Shown: positions 15,294 to 25,354, counted from the stretch's first letter. The stretch: 64,000 nt of DNA from CAVTUU01 sp045804965 (GCA_045804965.1 JBJMMD010000026.1:62001-126000), one strand, 5' to 3'. Notes: a model not told the origin generated them from the sequence alone. A program made the numbers and translations.

Positions 15294-16486
15294 CCGAACC
15301 TCTTGCTGTTCTCGTCCAGAGCCTCAAGTCCTGGCAATGTCTTGCCCTCAACGAATTCAAGCGAAGCGCCGCCCCCGGTCGAGATGTGGGAAATGCGATC
15401 CGCGAGGCCCATTTGCTCGATAGCCGCGATCGAATCGCCACCACCGACGACGGTGAAGGCTTGGCTGTCGGCGACAAGTTCGGCAACGCCTTTCGTGCCC
15501 GCGGCGAATGCGGGGGACTCGAAGACGCCCATCGGCCCGTTCCAAAAAATCGTCCTGGCACCGTCGAGTTTCTCGCCAAACCGCCGAACCGTTCCCGGGC
15601 CGATGTCGAGGATTGATTGATCAGCGGGTACTGCGGAAATTGGAACCCACCCGGCCTTGTCCTGGTCGTCGGAAGTCGGAGCAATTACGGCATCGACCGG
15701 TAGCACGATTTCGACCCCGCGACCGTTCGCCGACCTCAGCAGGCTGCGCGCCTCGGTGACCAGTTCTCGTTCGACAAGGGAACTTCCGACCTCAACTTGT
15801 TGAGCGAAGAGAAACGTATTCGCCATACCGCCACCGAGAAGAATCCCATCGACTCGAGACAAGAGGTTCTCGATGACGCCGATCTTGTCTGACACTTTTG
15901 CTCCGCCCAGGATTGCGATAAACGGACGTTGCGGTTGGGAGAAAAGGCGGCGCAGCGCCTCGACCTCGCGAAGCATCAGGTAACCGGCGTACGCGGGAAG
16001 GTAATCTGTAATGCCAACAGTCGACGCATGGGCACGATGCGCAGCGCCGAATGCGTCGTTGACAAAGATTTCGCCCAAGGCAGCAAGTCTCTTGGCGAAC
16101 TCCGGGTCATTCTGCTCTTCACCCGGCTCGAAGCGCACATTTTCGAGCAGGAGCACTTCACCGCCTCGCAATGCGTCTGAGGCGGTTTGGGCGTCTGGAC
16201 CCCCGACGTCTTTAACCAACTGCACTGGTTTTTCGAGGAATTGCTGCAGACGCTGCGCAATCGGGACGAGGCTGAACTCACCGGCCGGTTTGCCCTTGGG
16301 CCGTCCAAGATGGCTGATCAGGATGACTGCCGCATCACGATCAAGGAGATCGTCAATCGTCGGGAGCGCGGCCATGATCCTGGTATCGTCGGTGATTCGC
16401 CCGTTTTGCAGAGGAACGTTGAAGTCAACGCGCAAAAGTACGCGCTTGCCCGAGACCTGAGCGTCGCGAATCGATCGAATCGCCAT
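15290..16486 (-). CDS. pgk: phosphoglycerate kinase
   Basis: 398 residues from the ATG at 16486, preceded by AAGGTGG. An upstream in-frame ATG at 16537 would add 17 residues that do not fit the family, because PGKs begin near MAIRSIRDAQVSGKRVLLRVDFNVP. Transfers phosphate from 1,3-bisphosphoglycerate to ADP. Substrate-binding DFN and HLGRPKG, the hinge, and the nucleotide loop VVGGGDSIAAI with GGGASLEF are all present. Between gap and pgk lies a small hairpin (16510-16531). Overlaps tpiA by 4 nt. Confidence 0.97.
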   Translation of the reverse strand: MAIRSIRDAQVSGKRVLLRVDFNVPLQNGRITDDTRIMAALPTIDDLLDRDAAVILISHLGRPKGKPAGEFSLVPIAQRLQQFLEKPVQLVKDVGGPDAQTASDALRGGEVLLLENVRFEPGEEQNDPEFAKRLAALGEIFVNDAFGAAHRAHASTVGITDYLPAYAGYLMLREVEALRRLFSQPQRPFIAILGGAKVSDKIGVIENLLSRVDGILLGGGMANTFLFAQQVEVGSSLVERELVTEARSLLRSANGRGVEIVLPVDAVIAPTSDDQDKAGWVPISAVPADQSILDIGPGTVRRFGEKLDGARTIFWNGPMGVFESPAFAAGTKGVAELVADSQAFTVVGGGDSIAAIEQMGLADRISHISTGGGASLEFVEGKTLPGLEALDENSKRFG

Positions 16487-16509
16487 TGACGCCACCTTTG
16501 ACAACCGTA

Positions 16510-16531
16510 CAGGCGGCCTGTTAGCCGCCTG
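16510..16531 (-). other. intercistronic hairpin between gap and pgk
   Basis: Eight-pair stem, arms CAGGCGGC (16510-16517) and GCCGCCTG (16524-16531), six-base loop, no T-run. It could be an mRNA processing or stability element that uncouples gap level from pgk-tpiA-secG, as described for glycolytic operons in other bacteria. Confidence 0.45.
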
Positions 16532-16557
16532 CGTCAAGAATCGTCATGTTTCGGGCG

Positions 16558-17589
16558 CTAGGCGGTGCCCGGAATGCCTGCCTCGCAAACGAGCGCGGCG
16601 AGGTCGGCAACGCGGCAAGAATAGCCCCACTCGTTGTCGTACCAGGCGATCACCTTCACCATCGTCCCGCCGATAACCATCGTCGAGAGGCCGTCGACAA
16701 TTGCCGAGCGAGGATCGTGACGAAAATCTGACGACACGAGCGGCTCGTCGGTGAACCCAAGAATTCCGGTCAACGCTTCACTTTGCGATGCCTCGAGAAA
16801 CGCGTGATTGAGTTCGTCAACGGTCGCCGGCCGTTCAGTCTCGGCGACGAAGTCCACGATCGAAACTGTCGGCGTCGGCACGCGCAATGAAAAGCCGTCA
16901 AACTTGTCCTTCAACTCGGGAATGACCAAGGCAAGGGCGACGGCCGCGCCGGACGAGGTAGGGATGATATTGATCGCGGCCGAGCGCGCACGGCGGAGAT
17001 CCTCATGTGGGCCGTCGAGGATGACCTGATCGTTCGTGTAGGAATGGGTCGTCGTCATCAAACCACGATTGATGCCGAAGCGATCGAGCACAACCTTGGC
17101 GACTGGGGCGAGACAATTCGTCGTGCACGATGCATTCGAAATGATGACGTGCTCGTCGGGATCGTACTTGTCCTCATTTACACCGAGGACGATCGTGATA
17201 TCTTCTCCCTTCGCGGGCGCGCTGATGATCACCTTCTTAGCGCCTGCTTCAATATGGGCTTTAGCCTTCTCGGCTTCTGTAAATCTGCCAGTGGACTCGA
17301 TCACCAAGTCGATGCCTTCCTTTTCCCAAGGAAGTGCCGCCGGATCTTTCTCGGCAAAGACCTTGACGAGATTTCCCTCGACGCGAATTCCACCGTCCTC
17401 GACGCAGATGTCGGCGTCGTACGGCCCGTATGTCGAGTCATATTTCAAAAGATGAGCCAGCGTTCCGGGGCTAGTGAGGTCGTTGACAGCTACGACTTCG
17501 AAGAGGTCACTGAAGCCGCCTTGATTGACCGCTTTGAGCACTTGCCGGCCGATGCGGCCGAAGCCATTAATTCCGACGCGAACCGCCAT
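16558..17589 (-). CDS. gap: glyceraldehyde-3-phosphate dehydrogenase, type I
   Basis: 343 residues. Oxidises glyceraldehyde 3-phosphate with NAD and phosphate. The Rossmann motif [12 protein letters not shown], catalytic Cys C155 ([12 protein letters not shown]) and partner His H182 ([10 protein letters not shown]) are in place. VNDLT after the second strand suggests NAD rather than NADP preference. A GGGGG tract lies seven bases before the ATG. It is the first gene of the gap-pgk-tpiA-secG operon, 73 bp downstream of the yvcK-like gene on the same strand. Confidence 0.97.
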   Translation of the reverse strand: MAVRVGINGFGRIGRQVLKAVNQGGFSDLFEVVAVNDLTSPGTLAHLLKYDSTYGPYDADICVEDGGIRVEGNLVKVFAEKDPAALPWEKEGIDLVIESTGRFTEAEKAKAHIEAGAKKVIISAPAKGEDITIVLGVNEDKYDPDEHVIISNASCTTNCLAPVAKVVLDRFGINRGLMTTTHSYTNDQVILDGPHEDLRRARSAAINIIPTSSGAAVALALVIPELKDKFDGFSLRVPTPTVSIVDFVAETERPATVDELNHAFLEASQSEALTGILGFTDEPLVSSDFRHDPRSAIVDGLSTMVIGGTMVKVIAWYDNEWGYSCRVADLAALVCEAGIPGTA

Positions 17590-17662
17590 TTAATCCCCCG
17601 TTCAACTCGAATCATCCCCATTCGCATTAACGAACGCGGATAAGCTACGTGCAGATTCTATG

Positions 17663-18976
17663 CTAGGCCCCGACTGTTGCGAGTTCTGCCGCTGGCTTGC
17701 GAGCAACACCATTCGATCGAGGTCGCCGAGCAATCTCGAGCAGCGCCAGGGAGAGCTTTTCAGGATCATGTCTGAGGGGATTTTGATCGCTGATGACATC
17801 ACGGGCAATGACGGTAACCTTGCCTTCCAGTGATTCCGTGTGCTCGTCAGTGACCGGATCGACATTCCACTCCGGTTTGATCGCGCTGACCACCGCTCGG
17901 TTGTTGTTGACGAGCGCATAACTTAAGACGCCAGGTCCGAGATGATCGATGATTGTCTGAATGTGGTCGGAGGCTGCGAAGTGATCGGTCTCACCAGGCT
18001 GGGTTGCCACATTGCAGACATACACCGCTGTCCCTCTCGACCACCGGATCGCTTGCGTGATCCCATCGACGTGGAGATTTGGGAGCACGCTGGTGTAGAG
18101 ACTGCCCGGGCCCAGCACGATGAGATCGGCGCCCAAGATCGCGGCCAAGGCCGGCTCGTAAGGGTTCGGATTCTCGGGGTCGAGGAATATCCGCTTGATC
18201 GGCGGCTTGTTGCGAACAATGGTCGATTCACCGCAGACAACGGAACCGTCGACCAATTCGGCGCAAAGGTTGACGTTTTCGAGCGTCGAAGGCAAGACTC
18301 GCCCGCGGACCGCTAGCACGCGGGCCGATTCGATGACGGCTTGTTCAAAACTGCCCGTGATCTGGGCGAGAGCTGTAATGAAGAGGTTCCCGAACGAGTG
18401 GCCGGCAAGCTCGGAACCTTCTTTGTCAAAGCGATATTGAAAGAGTTTGCCGACGGTCGATTCCGCATCGGCGAGGGCAACGATGCAGCTTCGAATATCG
18501 CCCGGCGCTGGAATATCGAATTCGCGGCGAATGCGACCGGTGCTGCCCCCGTCGTCCGAAACGGTCACTATCGCGGTGATGCCGACACTGTGGTGTTTAA
18601 GACCGCGAAGAAGCGTCGAGAGACCCGTGCCACCGCCGATCGAGACAATATTGAGGGCGGGCCGCTCGGGCCCGAATCGGTGCTCGGCGACGATTTGGGC
18701 AAGCGCAAGATTCCCCGACGTCTGAGCAATCAGTGGCCGCAGGACCGAGCTGCTCATCTTGAAGAACGAGAATGCCAGCAGACCGATGCCAAGGGTAAGG
18801 ATGATGATTTCGCGAAATGGGTGCGGTATGAACTGAAGCGTGACAGTTTGAACCAGTCCCGTGAGGCGCTCCGGAAACTCGTAATGCCTGTAAATCCAGG
18901 CAAGACCCATTGCCAGAGCCAAACTGGTCGAAATGATGCTGAGCATGAACAACCCGACCCAGCGCTTAATGTGCAT
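17663..18976 (-). CDS. YvcK/CofD-like protein with N-terminal membrane helices
   Basis: 437 residues. Two predicted N-terminal helices (VGLFMLSIISTSLALAMGLAWIY, about 8-30, and EIIILTLGIGLLAFSFF, about 57-73) precede the YvcK domain. That domain shows VSIGGGTGLSTLLRGLK, TVSDDGGSTGRIRREF, APGDIRSCIVALA, HSFGNLFI and VLGPGSLYTSVLPNL. YvcK (gluconeogenesis factor) binds UDP-sugars such as UDP-GlcNAc and is needed for cell shape and growth on gluconeogenic carbon sources in Bacillus. The membrane-anchored form is known in several phyla. It is upstream of gap on the same strand, which fits a carbon-flux role, and divergent from nusA. Confidence 0.9.
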   Translation of the reverse strand: MHIKRWVGLFMLSIISTSLALAMGLAWIYRHYEFPERLTGLVQTVTLQFIPHPFREIIILTLGIGLLAFSFFKMSSSVLRPLIAQTSGNLALAQIVAEHRFGPERPALNIVSIGGGTGLSTLLRGLKHHSVGITAIVTVSDDGGSTGRIRREFDIPAPGDIRSCIVALADAESTVGKLFQYRFDKEGSELAGHSFGNLFITALAQITGSFEQAVIESARVLAVRGRVLPSTLENVNLCAELVDGSVVCGESTIVRNKPPIKRIFLDPENPNPYEPALAAILGADLIVLGPGSLYTSVLPNLHVDGITQAIRWSRGTAVYVCNVATQPGETDHFAASDHIQTIIDHLGPGVLSYALVNNNRAVVSAIKPEWNVDPVTDEHTESLEGKVTVIARDVISDQNPLRHDPEKLSLALLEIARRPRSNGVARKPAAELATVGA

Positions 18977-19163
18977 GCCGGGTCGAAGCCAGATTCGCCA
19001 GAACTGCAGAGTTGTGCCTCCCGCGCAAAACCGTCATGCGGAGCGAAAATGATGGCAAGACGGGCCAGAGTATAGCATCGGACCGCGGCTGGAATCGCAT
19101 CCGCTTTCTGGTCGTCATCTTTCGCAAGATTGGCTCCAGGCTACACGGAGAGGCCAATTTACC

Positions 19164-19193
19164 TTGTTCTGAGGCTGCGAAACGCGGTATACT
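19164..19193 (+). promoter_or_regulatory. promoter of the nusA operon
   Basis: -35 TTGTTC (19164-19169), 18-bp spacer, -10 TATACT (19188-19193). Transcription from about 19200 gives a leader of about 140 nt containing the hairpin at 19223-19249. Confidence 0.65.
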
Positions 19194-19222
19194 AAGCGCA
19201 GCGGAACCAATGCTCTGTGGGG

Positions 19223-19249
19223 AACGTGGGTCTCCGGCCCGCGTTTTTT
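19223..19249 (+). terminator. terminator-like attenuator in the nusA leader
   Basis: Eight-pair stem, arms AACGTGGG (19223-19230) and CCCGCGTT (19238-19245) with one G-T pair, and a tract of six Ts at 19244-19249. It lies between the promoter and nusA, where an intrinsic terminator would act as an attenuator. NusA itself alters pausing and termination at hairpins, so feedback control is plausible. Confidence 0.6.
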
Positions 19250-19340
19250 GTTGTTCTAGCGCTGTTTGGTCACGTGAGGCTGTTGCCTCTCGATCGTGGC
19301 CGGTACCGCACACAATTGAAGAGAAAAGGAGGTGCGCGGA

Positions 19341-20693
19341 ATGAAGAGTGACTTCTATACCGCGATCGCCCAAATTGCCAACGAGCGAGGCATTCCCCGC
19401 GATGCAGTGCTGTCGTCCGTGCAGCATGCCCTGAAGACCGTTTACAAGAAAATGGCGAATTCCGAGGAAGAGGTCGAAGTCGAACTCGACTCTGGCACCG
19501 GCTTGATGCACGTGTATGTCATTAAGCGCGTCGTTGCCGAGATCGAAGATCCGATAAACGACACTCTCTTGGACGATGCGCTTCAATATTCGCCGGACGC
19601 CCAGATTGGTGACGTGATCCGCATCGAGCGGACGCCGGAAAATTTTGGGCGTATCGCAGCGCAAACAGCCAAGCAGGTTGTGCTTCAGCGAATCCGGGAT
19701 TACGAGCGAGATACGGTTTACGAAGAATTTCAGAATCGACAAGGGGAGGTCCTGAACGGCATCGTCCAGCGCGCGGATTCTCGCGCCGTGATTGTCGAGC
19801 TCGGCAAGGCCGAGGCAGTCATGCCGGTGCGCGAGCAGGTGAGCACCGAACGATATCGCGCCGGCCAACGAGTGAAAGTTTATTTAGTCGAGGTGAACCG
19901 CGATCAGCGCGGTCCACAGTTGATTGTTTCACGCTCACACCCAAACTTGATTCGCAGATTATTCGAAATGGAAGTGCCGGAGATTTTCTCCGGCGCAGTC
20001 GAGATCATGGAAGTGGCCCGCGAGCCGGGACTACGCTCCAAGGTCGCGGTCGCAGCGCGCCAAGAGAAGGTCGATCCGGTCGGATCGTGCGTTGGCATTC
20101 GAGGCGTTCGCATTCAAAACATCGTCAATGAGCTGTATGGCGAAAAGATCGACGTGATCGAATGGTCGCCCGATACGGCAGCGTTCATCGCGAATGCGCT
20201 CAGTCCGGCGAAACCGACAAATGTGGCCCTGAATGAGGCTGAGAAAGTTGCGACGGTCATCGTACCGTCGGATCAGATGTCACTCGCAATTGGCAAAGAG
20301 GGCCAGAATGCCCGACTGGCGTACAAGTTGACCGGGTGGAGAATCGACATCAAGGATCCGGAATCACTTCGCGGTCAGGACGGCGAGCTGCTGCGACAAG
20401 CACGGGCGGCGCTAGCTGATGTGCCTGAGGACATGGGTTGGACCGGTCGCCAACCGCGACTCGTGCGTCAGGACGGCACAATCAACGTGCGCGAACGCGA
20501 ATTCGGACCGTTGCCCTTCGAATTGATCGGCATGAGTGTCGATGTCGAAATTCGTGGCAACGAACTCGATGTTTACTACAACCGAGAGTTGCGAGTTCGC
20601 TACGAATTCGAGAGTGGCAAGGAATTGTCGCTTGACGATACAGTCGAACAGGAAGCCAATTCGGTTTCGAGTGCAACGCCGGGAGATGATTAA
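19341..20693 (+). CDS. nusA: transcription termination/antitermination factor NusA
   Basis: 450 residues from the ATG at 19341, eight bases after AGGAGG; an in-frame GTG at 19332 overlaps the ribosome-binding site and is unlikely. Domains in order: N-terminal RNA-polymerase-binding domain (to about 125), S1 domain (GEVLNGIVQRADSRAVIVELG...), KH1 (PVGSCVGIRGVRIQNIVNELYGEKIDVIEW) and KH2 (SLAIGKEGQNARLAYKLTGWRIDI). After KH2 there is an unusual tail of about 90 residues (LPFELIGMSVDVEIRGNELDVYYNRELRVRYEF) instead of the Gammaproteobacterial acidic repeats. First gene of the nusA-rnpM-infB operon. Confidence 0.96.
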   Translation: MKSDFYTAIAQIANERGIPRDAVLSSVQHALKTVYKKMANSEEEVEVELDSGTGLMHVYVIKRVVAEIEDPINDTLLDDALQYSPDAQIGDVIRIERTPENFGRIAAQTAKQVVLQRIRDYERDTVYEEFQNRQGEVLNGIVQRADSRAVIVELGKAEAVMPVREQVSTERYRAGQRVKVYLVEVNRDQRGPQLIVSRSHPNLIRRLFEMEVPEIFSGAVEIMEVAREPGLRSKVAVAARQEKVDPVGSCVGIRGVRIQNIVNELYGEKIDVIEWSPDTAAFIANALSPAKPTNVALNEAEKVATVIVPSDQMSLAIGKEGQNARLAYKLTGWRIDIKDPESLRGQDGELLRQARAALADVPEDMGWTGRQPRLVRQDGTINVREREFGPLPFELIGMSVDVEIRGNELDVYYNRELRVRYEFESGKELSLDDTVEQEANSVSSATPGDD

Positions 20694-20713
20694 GGGCGAG
20701 GAGGGCCGGAGCA

Positions 20714-21073
20714 ATGAGTCAAAACACTGCTCGGCCGCATCGCGCAAAGGGTCCGCGGCCGAAGCACATTCCACAGCGAATGTGCGTTTCATGCCGAGAA
20801 CGATCGGCGAAGCGCGCGCTCATCCGGATCGTGCGCACGCCGGACGGGACCGTTGAGATCGATCCGACCGGGAAGCGAAACGGACGTGGCGCTTACTTAT
20901 GTGACGATCCAGCGTGCTGGGCACGCTCCTTGAAATCAGGTTCGCTCGCCCAAGCACTGAAAGCGACGATCGACACGGAAACAACAAACACATTGGCGCG
21001 GTACGCCGCTGGCTTGACGCCCGACGTCAACCCGGCTCCGGACGTGCCGTTGCAGGAAGGAACTACCGGATGA
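20714..21073 (+). CDS. rnpM: YlxR/RnpM-type RNA-binding protein (DUF448)
   Basis: 119 residues with GAGGAGG upstream. The DUF448 core is complete: PQRMCVSCRERSAKRALIRIVRTPDG, DPTGKRNGRGAYLCDDPACW. YlxR proteins bind RNA; the Bacillus protein has been reported to modulate RNase P, hence the name RnpM. The gene lies between nusA and infB, its standard place. The infB start overlaps its stop (ATGA). The last 25 or so residues are a variable tail. Confidence 0.92.
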   Translation: MSQNTARPHRAKGPRPKHIPQRMCVSCRERSAKRALIRIVRTPDGTVEIDPTGKRNGRGAYLCDDPACWARSLKSGSLAQALKATIDTETTNTLARYAAGLTPDVNPAPDVPLQEGTTG

Positions 21074-22980
21074 CAGATACGATTTATGGAAGGGGCACAG
21101 CCCGAGGTACCCGCACTCCGACGAGAGGGGGCCGTCGTGGCAAGTCTGGCCGTGGAGGCGCGGCGAGAACCGTTGCCGTTCGTCGCGCGGCGCCAGTCGT
21201 TCGCGAGCCTGTTTCACTGCCCGCTGTCCTGACAGTCGCCGAGCTGGCTGAGAAGCTCCAAACGACTGGTATTGAAGTCATCAAAGAGCTGATGAAGCTC
21301 GGGATCATGGCCAACATTAACCAACAGATTGACTATGACACGGCCGCAAGGGTGGCCGAAGCGCTCGGTTGGGAAACTAACGCAACGGTTTCCGAGATCT
21401 TGCAGCAGGCGACCGCGGACTTTGAAAGCCGGCGTCTCGAAGGTGAAACGGATCCGGGCGCCACGGCGCGGCCGCCGGTGGTCACGATCATGGGCCACGT
21501 CGACCACGGGAAGACAAAATTGCTCGATGCAATTCGGTCGACGAATGTCGCCGAAGGCGAGGCTGGTGGTATCACGCAGCACATTGGCGCGTATCAAATC
21601 GAAACGCAAGGCCGGAAGGTCAGCTTCCTCGACACGCCGGGTCACGAGGCGTTTACGGCGATGCGTGCTCGCGGCGCGCAGGCGACCGATGTCGCGGTTC
21701 TCGTCGTCGCAGCAGATGATGGCGTCATGCCGACGACGAAAGAGGCGATCGCCCACATCAGGTCGGCCAGTGTTCCCCTCGTGGTCGCGATCAACAAAAT
21801 CGATTTGCCGGCGGCTAATCCCGATCGAGTGAAACAACAATTGGCCGAGAACAATGTCCTTCCCGAAGAGTGGGGCGGCGATGTGCCGGTCGTCGAAGTT
21901 TCAGCACGAGAAAAACTGGGCCTGGATGACCTGCTCGAGGTCATCCTCCTGGTTGCTGACGTGCATGAACTCAAGGCAAATCCCTATAAGCCTGCCAGCG
22001 GCGTGGTGATCGAAGCAAAAGTCGATCGAAACCGCGGCCCTGTGGCGACGGTTCTTGTGCAGAGTGGCACGCTGAATCTTCGCGACGTCGTCGTTGCCGG
22101 CACGACGTCGGGCCGGATCAAAGCGATGTACGACGATCGCGGCAAGCGGGTCCGCCGGGCTGAACCGAGCACGCCGGTCGAAATCCTCGGCTTGCTTGAG
22201 GTCCCACAAGCTGGAGACACGTTCCAAGTTTTTGAAGACGAGCGCATTGCCCGACAGCTCGTCGAGGAGCGCAGGATTCAGCGACGAGCCGAGAGCCTTG
22301 GCGCGGAGCGCGCGGTCAAGTTGACTGACCTTTACAGCCAGGCTCAAGCTGGAGGAAGCACCGCCGAACTCCGACTCATCCTTAAGGCGGATGTTCAAGG
22401 TTCGCTGGGGGCAATTCAATCAGCCCTTCTAAAACTCAATGACGATACCGATCAGCAAGTGTTGGTCAGCATTACCTATGCTGGTACGGGCGCGATTACG
22501 GAATCGGATGTGAGCCTCGCGGTAGCGACAAGAAGTATCATCATCGGCTTCAATGTCCGGCCCGACGTAGCGGCGAAGCGCGCCGCGGACACTGCTGACG
22601 TCGATATTCGGTTCTACAACATCATCTACAACCTGATCGATGAAGTGAAGGCGGCGATGCGCGGTCTTCTCGCGCCGATCCACAAGGACGTCACCGACGG
22701 CTACGCGGAAATCCGCGAGACCTTCAAGCTCCCGAATGGAGATGTCGTCGCAGGTCTTTACGTACTGGATGGCAAGATCAACCGCAACTCCAAGGCACGG
22801 GTCATGCGCGACGGCACGGTGATTTATGAGGGAACCATCAAGTCGCTCAAACGCTTCAAGGACGATGTGCGCGAGGTCGCGGCGGGTTACGAATGCGGCC
22901 TTGGTCTCGATGGTAACAACGATTTGCAGGTGAAGGATCAGATTGAGTTCTATCACCGCGAGGAAGTCGCACGGACCTAA
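21070..22980 (+). CDS. infB: translation initiation factor IF-2
   Basis: 636 residues from the ATG that overlaps the rnpM stop (ATGA). GTPase that brings fMet-tRNA to the 30S subunit and promotes subunit joining. A short Arg/Gly-rich N-terminus and an IF2_N helical domain ([28 protein letters not shown]) precede the G domain: GHVDHGKT (G1), DTPGHEAF (G3), INKIDLP (G4). Domains II, III ([18 protein letters not shown]) and IV ([19 protein letters not shown]) complete it. The N-terminal region is much shorter than in E. coli. Confidence 0.97.
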   Translation: MTDTIYGRGTARGTRTPTRGGRRGKSGRGGAARTVAVRRAAPVVREPVSLPAVLTVAELAEKLQTTGIEVIKELMKLGIMANINQQIDYDTAARVAEALGWETNATVSEILQQATADFESRRLEGETDPGATARPPVVTIMGHVDHGKTKLLDAIRSTNVAEGEAGGITQHIGAYQIETQGRKVSFLDTPGHEAFTAMRARGAQATDVAVLVVAADDGVMPTTKEAIAHIRSASVPLVVAINKIDLPAANPDRVKQQLAENNVLPEEWGGDVPVVEVSAREKLGLDDLLEVILLVADVHELKANPYKPASGVVIEAKVDRNRGPVATVLVQSGTLNLRDVVVAGTTSGRIKAMYDDRGKRVRRAEPSTPVEILGLLEVPQAGDTFQVFEDERIARQLVEERRIQRRAESLGAERAVKLTDLYSQAQAGGSTAELRLILKADVQGSLGAIQSALLKLNDDTDQQVLVSITYAGTGAITESDVSLAVATRSIIIGFNVRPDVAAKRAADTADVDIRFYNIIYNLIDEVKAAMRGLLAPIHKDVTDGYAEIRETFKLPNGDVVAGLYVLDGKINRNSKARVMRDGTVIYEGTIKSLKRFKDDVREVAAGYECGLGLDGNNDLQVKDQIEFYHREEVART

Positions 22981-23050
22981 TCACGTTGGCGTCGCACTGC
23001 ATTCAAGCTTGGACTGACCTTGGTGCGGCGCTTCTCGTGAGGATTGTTGA

Positions 23051-23428
23051 GTGAGCAGACGAACACGCCAGGTCGGTGAGTTTCTTCGTGAGGAACTGGT
23101 CGACATTATCCGTCGAGAGGTGAAAGACCCTCGCGTCGGCTTCATGAGCGTGACGCATGTCGAAATGTCGCCCGACCTCCGACTTGCTCATGTCTATGTG
23201 AGCGTTCTTGGCACAGATGAAGAACGGTCGGCAAATCTCGCAGCGCTCCGTAGCGCCGCTGGTTTTATCCGGCACCATCTGAAGCCACGCATGAAAATGC
23301 GACAAGTTCCGGAGCTCGACTTCCGTGACGATCGGTCGATGGAGTACGCGGTCAGCATCTCGAGAACGCTTCAGGACTTGGACAAAGAGCCATCGCCCCA
23401 AACAACTGTCCCGGAGTCAGAATCGTGA
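23051..23428 (+). CDS. rbfA: ribosome-binding factor A
   Basis: 125 residues from a GTG start. RbfA helps 16S rRNA 5'-end maturation and 30S assembly. The KH-like fold shows RTRQVGEFLREELVDIIRREVKDPRVGFMSVTHVEMSPDLRLAHVYVSVLG and the conserved RMKMRQVPELDFRDD. The stop overlaps the GTG of the DHH phosphoesterase gene by 4 nt (GTGA), which fits a coupled operon. The gap to infB is 70 nt without visible signals. Confidence 0.94.
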   Translation: MSRRTRQVGEFLREELVDIIRREVKDPRVGFMSVTHVEMSPDLRLAHVYVSVLGTDEERSANLAALRSAAGFIRHHLKPRMKMRQVPELDFRDDRSMEYAVSISRTLQDLDKEPSPQTTVPESES

Positions 23429-24438
23429 CCGGCGATGATTGGTCGCTTGATGCGAACGCGGCGCAGGCCGCGTTCGACTTGTGCAAGTCGGCTCGCCGGG
23501 TCCTCATGCCTACCCACCAAAATGTCGATGCCGATGGACTCGCCTCGCCGCTGGCGATGATGCATGCGCTCGCACAGTGCAGTGTCGATGTGACGCCAGT
23601 GATTAGCGACGGGCAATTCCCACGCAGCCTCGAGTTCCTGCCCGGAATCGATCGAATTTGTGTGTACGGCAAAGACGAGCTTCCCGATTATGACGTCATT
23701 TGTTTGGCCGATTGCTCAGACAAACGACGATTGGGCGCTTTCTACACGGACGACGAGTCTCGAATCGAGGGCAAAACGCCGATCGTGAACATTGACCACC
23801 ACGTTACCAACGACCGGTTTGGAGTGGTCAACATCGTCGAGCCGAAAGCCGCATCTACCGCGGAAATCGTTGCCGATCTCTTGAAACTCTGGGGGACCCG
23901 CCTCGATGTGGAAATCGCGCAGTGCTTGCTCTCTGGCATCTACGGCGACACGCTTGGCCTGCGCACGGACGCGACGACGTCGAGGACCATGCGAACGGCC
24001 GCGGATCTTGTCGACGCGGGTGCAAATCCGGTCCCAATCGTCGACGCGCTTTTCCGCCTCAAACCGAAATCGTCCGTTTGCCTCTGGGAGCGAGCTCTTC
24101 ACCGCGTGCAATGGACGGGCGGATTGATCTGGACAGAATTGACAGAAGAAGTCTTTTCGACCTGCAAGGCTCAGCCAAGTGAGGCAGAAGGACTCGTGAA
24201 CTTCCTCGTCGGCACCGAGGGCGCAAACGCGGCCGCGATTCTCTATGCAAATGAGAGCGGCTGGCGAGTCAGCATGCGTAGTCTCTCCAGCGGCGTGGAT
24301 GTCGCCAGGATTGCATCCGAGTTTGGCGGAGGCGGGCATCCCCGAGCTGCGGGTTGTTCCATCGTTGGCGGCGACCTCGAAAAGCAAGTTTTCTTGCGCC
24401 GAGTTGGCGAGCTCGCATCCGCTGGCGAGTCCGCATAG
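23425..24438 (+). CDS. DHH/DHHA1 phosphoesterase, NrnA-like
   Basis: 337 residues from a GTG overlapping rbfA. The DHH domain shows PTHQNVDADGLASPLAMM (motif I), CLADCSDKRRLG (motif II) and NIDHHVTNDRFG (motif III, DHH). The DHHA1 substrate domain ends with VDVARIASEFGGGGHPRAAGCSI (GGGHxxAAG). Such enzymes hydrolyse nanoRNA and pAp (NrnA) or cyclic dinucleotide products; substrate cannot be told from sequence. The position between rbfA and truB is the usual one for NrnA-type genes. Confidence 0.93.
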   Translation: MTGDDWSLDANAAQAAFDLCKSARRVLMPTHQNVDADGLASPLAMMHALAQCSVDVTPVISDGQFPRSLEFLPGIDRICVYGKDELPDYDVICLADCSDKRRLGAFYTDDESRIEGKTPIVNIDHHVTNDRFGVVNIVEPKAASTAEIVADLLKLWGTRLDVEIAQCLLSGIYGDTLGLRTDATTSRTMRTAADLVDAGANPVPIVDALFRLKPKSSVCLWERALHRVQWTGGLIWTELTEEVFSTCKAQPSEAEGLVNFLVGTEGANAAAILYANESGWRVSMRSLSSGVDVARIASEFGGGGHPRAAGCSIVGGDLEKQVFLRRVGELASAGESA

Positions 24439-24442
24439 ACTC

Positions 24443-25354
24443 ATGCCCCAACGAAAAAACGAGGCGACCTCGCTTCATGGCTTTCTGATAATCGACAAAC
24501 CGGCAGGCTGGACGAGTCATGACGTTGTCGCTCGTGTTCGCCGGCTGATCGGTGAACGACATGTTGGGCATGCCGGCACGCTCGATCCGGCGGCGACCGG
24601 CGTTTTGCCGATCGCTATTGGACACGCCACCAAATCGCTTGAATACTTGTCGGGAGCGTCAAAGACGTACCGAGCGGAAATCACGTTCGGCGTAGAAACT
24701 GATAGCTACGATGCTGATGGCCAGGTAACTCAACAACGCGACGCGTATCACTTAACCGCATCTGAGGTTGAAGCGGCGCTAACCGCGTTTCGCGGCCAGA
24801 TCGAGCAGATCCCGCCGATGCACTCTGCGCTCAAAATCGGAGGCAAAAAGCTGTACGAACTTGCGCGCGCAGGTGAAACCGTTGAACGTGCTGCGCGAGC
24901 GGTCGAAATCTACAGCCTGATCCTGATGAACTGGTCCTCGCCGACGGCCACAGTTGCAATCGACTGTTCGAAGGGTACCTACGTGCGGTCGCTGGCCAGG
25001 GATGTCGGTAAACGCATGGGGACAGGTGCGTATTTATCGGATCTAGTTCGGCTGAGGACGGGGCCGTTCTTTCTTTGCGAAGCCCTGACTCTTGGCGATC
25101 TCGAAGAACGGGATGTGCGAATGGCGTGGTCCGACGTGGCGATCCACCCCGATGCGGCAGTTCTCGACTTGCCTGTGCTTCTCCTCGACGAAGATGCAAC
25201 GACGCGCTGGGACTCCGGGCGGTCCATTGCCGGGCGACCACATCAAGATGGCCGCGCTCGCGTCTACAATGCTCAGGGCGACTGGGCCGGTATCGCCGCG
25301 TTCGATACGGTATCGTCACAATGGCGGCCGCAGAAGGTCATAGTGAGCGCGTGA
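24443..25354 (+). CDS. truB: tRNA pseudouridine(55) synthase TruB
   Basis: 303 residues from the ATG at 24443, just after the phosphoesterase stop. A longer frame to 24245 would overlap that gene and is not needed. Makes pseudouridine 55 in the T-loop of tRNA. Motifs: GFLIIDKPAGWTSHDVV, HVGHAGTLDPAATGVLPIAIG with the catalytic Asp in GTLDP, and YxAxxxFG-type SKTYRAEITFGVETD. A C-terminal region after CSKGTYVRSLARDVG forms the PUA-like end. The stop overlaps the GTG of ribF. Confidence 0.96.
   Translation: MPQRKNEATSLHGFLIIDKPAGWTSHDVVARVRRLIGERHVGHAGTLDPAATGVLPIAIGHATKSLEYLSGASKTYRAEITFGVETDSYDADGQVTQQRDAYHLTASEVEAALTAFRGQIEQIPPMHSALKIGGKKLYELARAGETVERAARAVEIYSLILMNWSSPTATVAIDCSKGTYVRSLARDVGKRMGTGAYLSDLVRLRTGPFFLCEALTLGDLEERDVRMAWSDVAIHPDAAVLDLPVLLLDEDATTRWDSGRSIAGRPHQDGRARVYNAQGDWAGIAAFDTVSSQWRPQKVIVSA

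Larger units (their letters stand above)
18977..19340. other. divergent region upstream of nusA
   Basis: 364 bp between the yvcK-like gene and nusA. The right half holds a clear promoter, a terminator-like hairpin in the leader and a strong ribosome-binding site (AGGAGG, 19327-19332). I see no rimP gene here, although rimP usually precedes nusA. The left half (18977-19160) shows no convincing gene. Confidence 0.6.
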
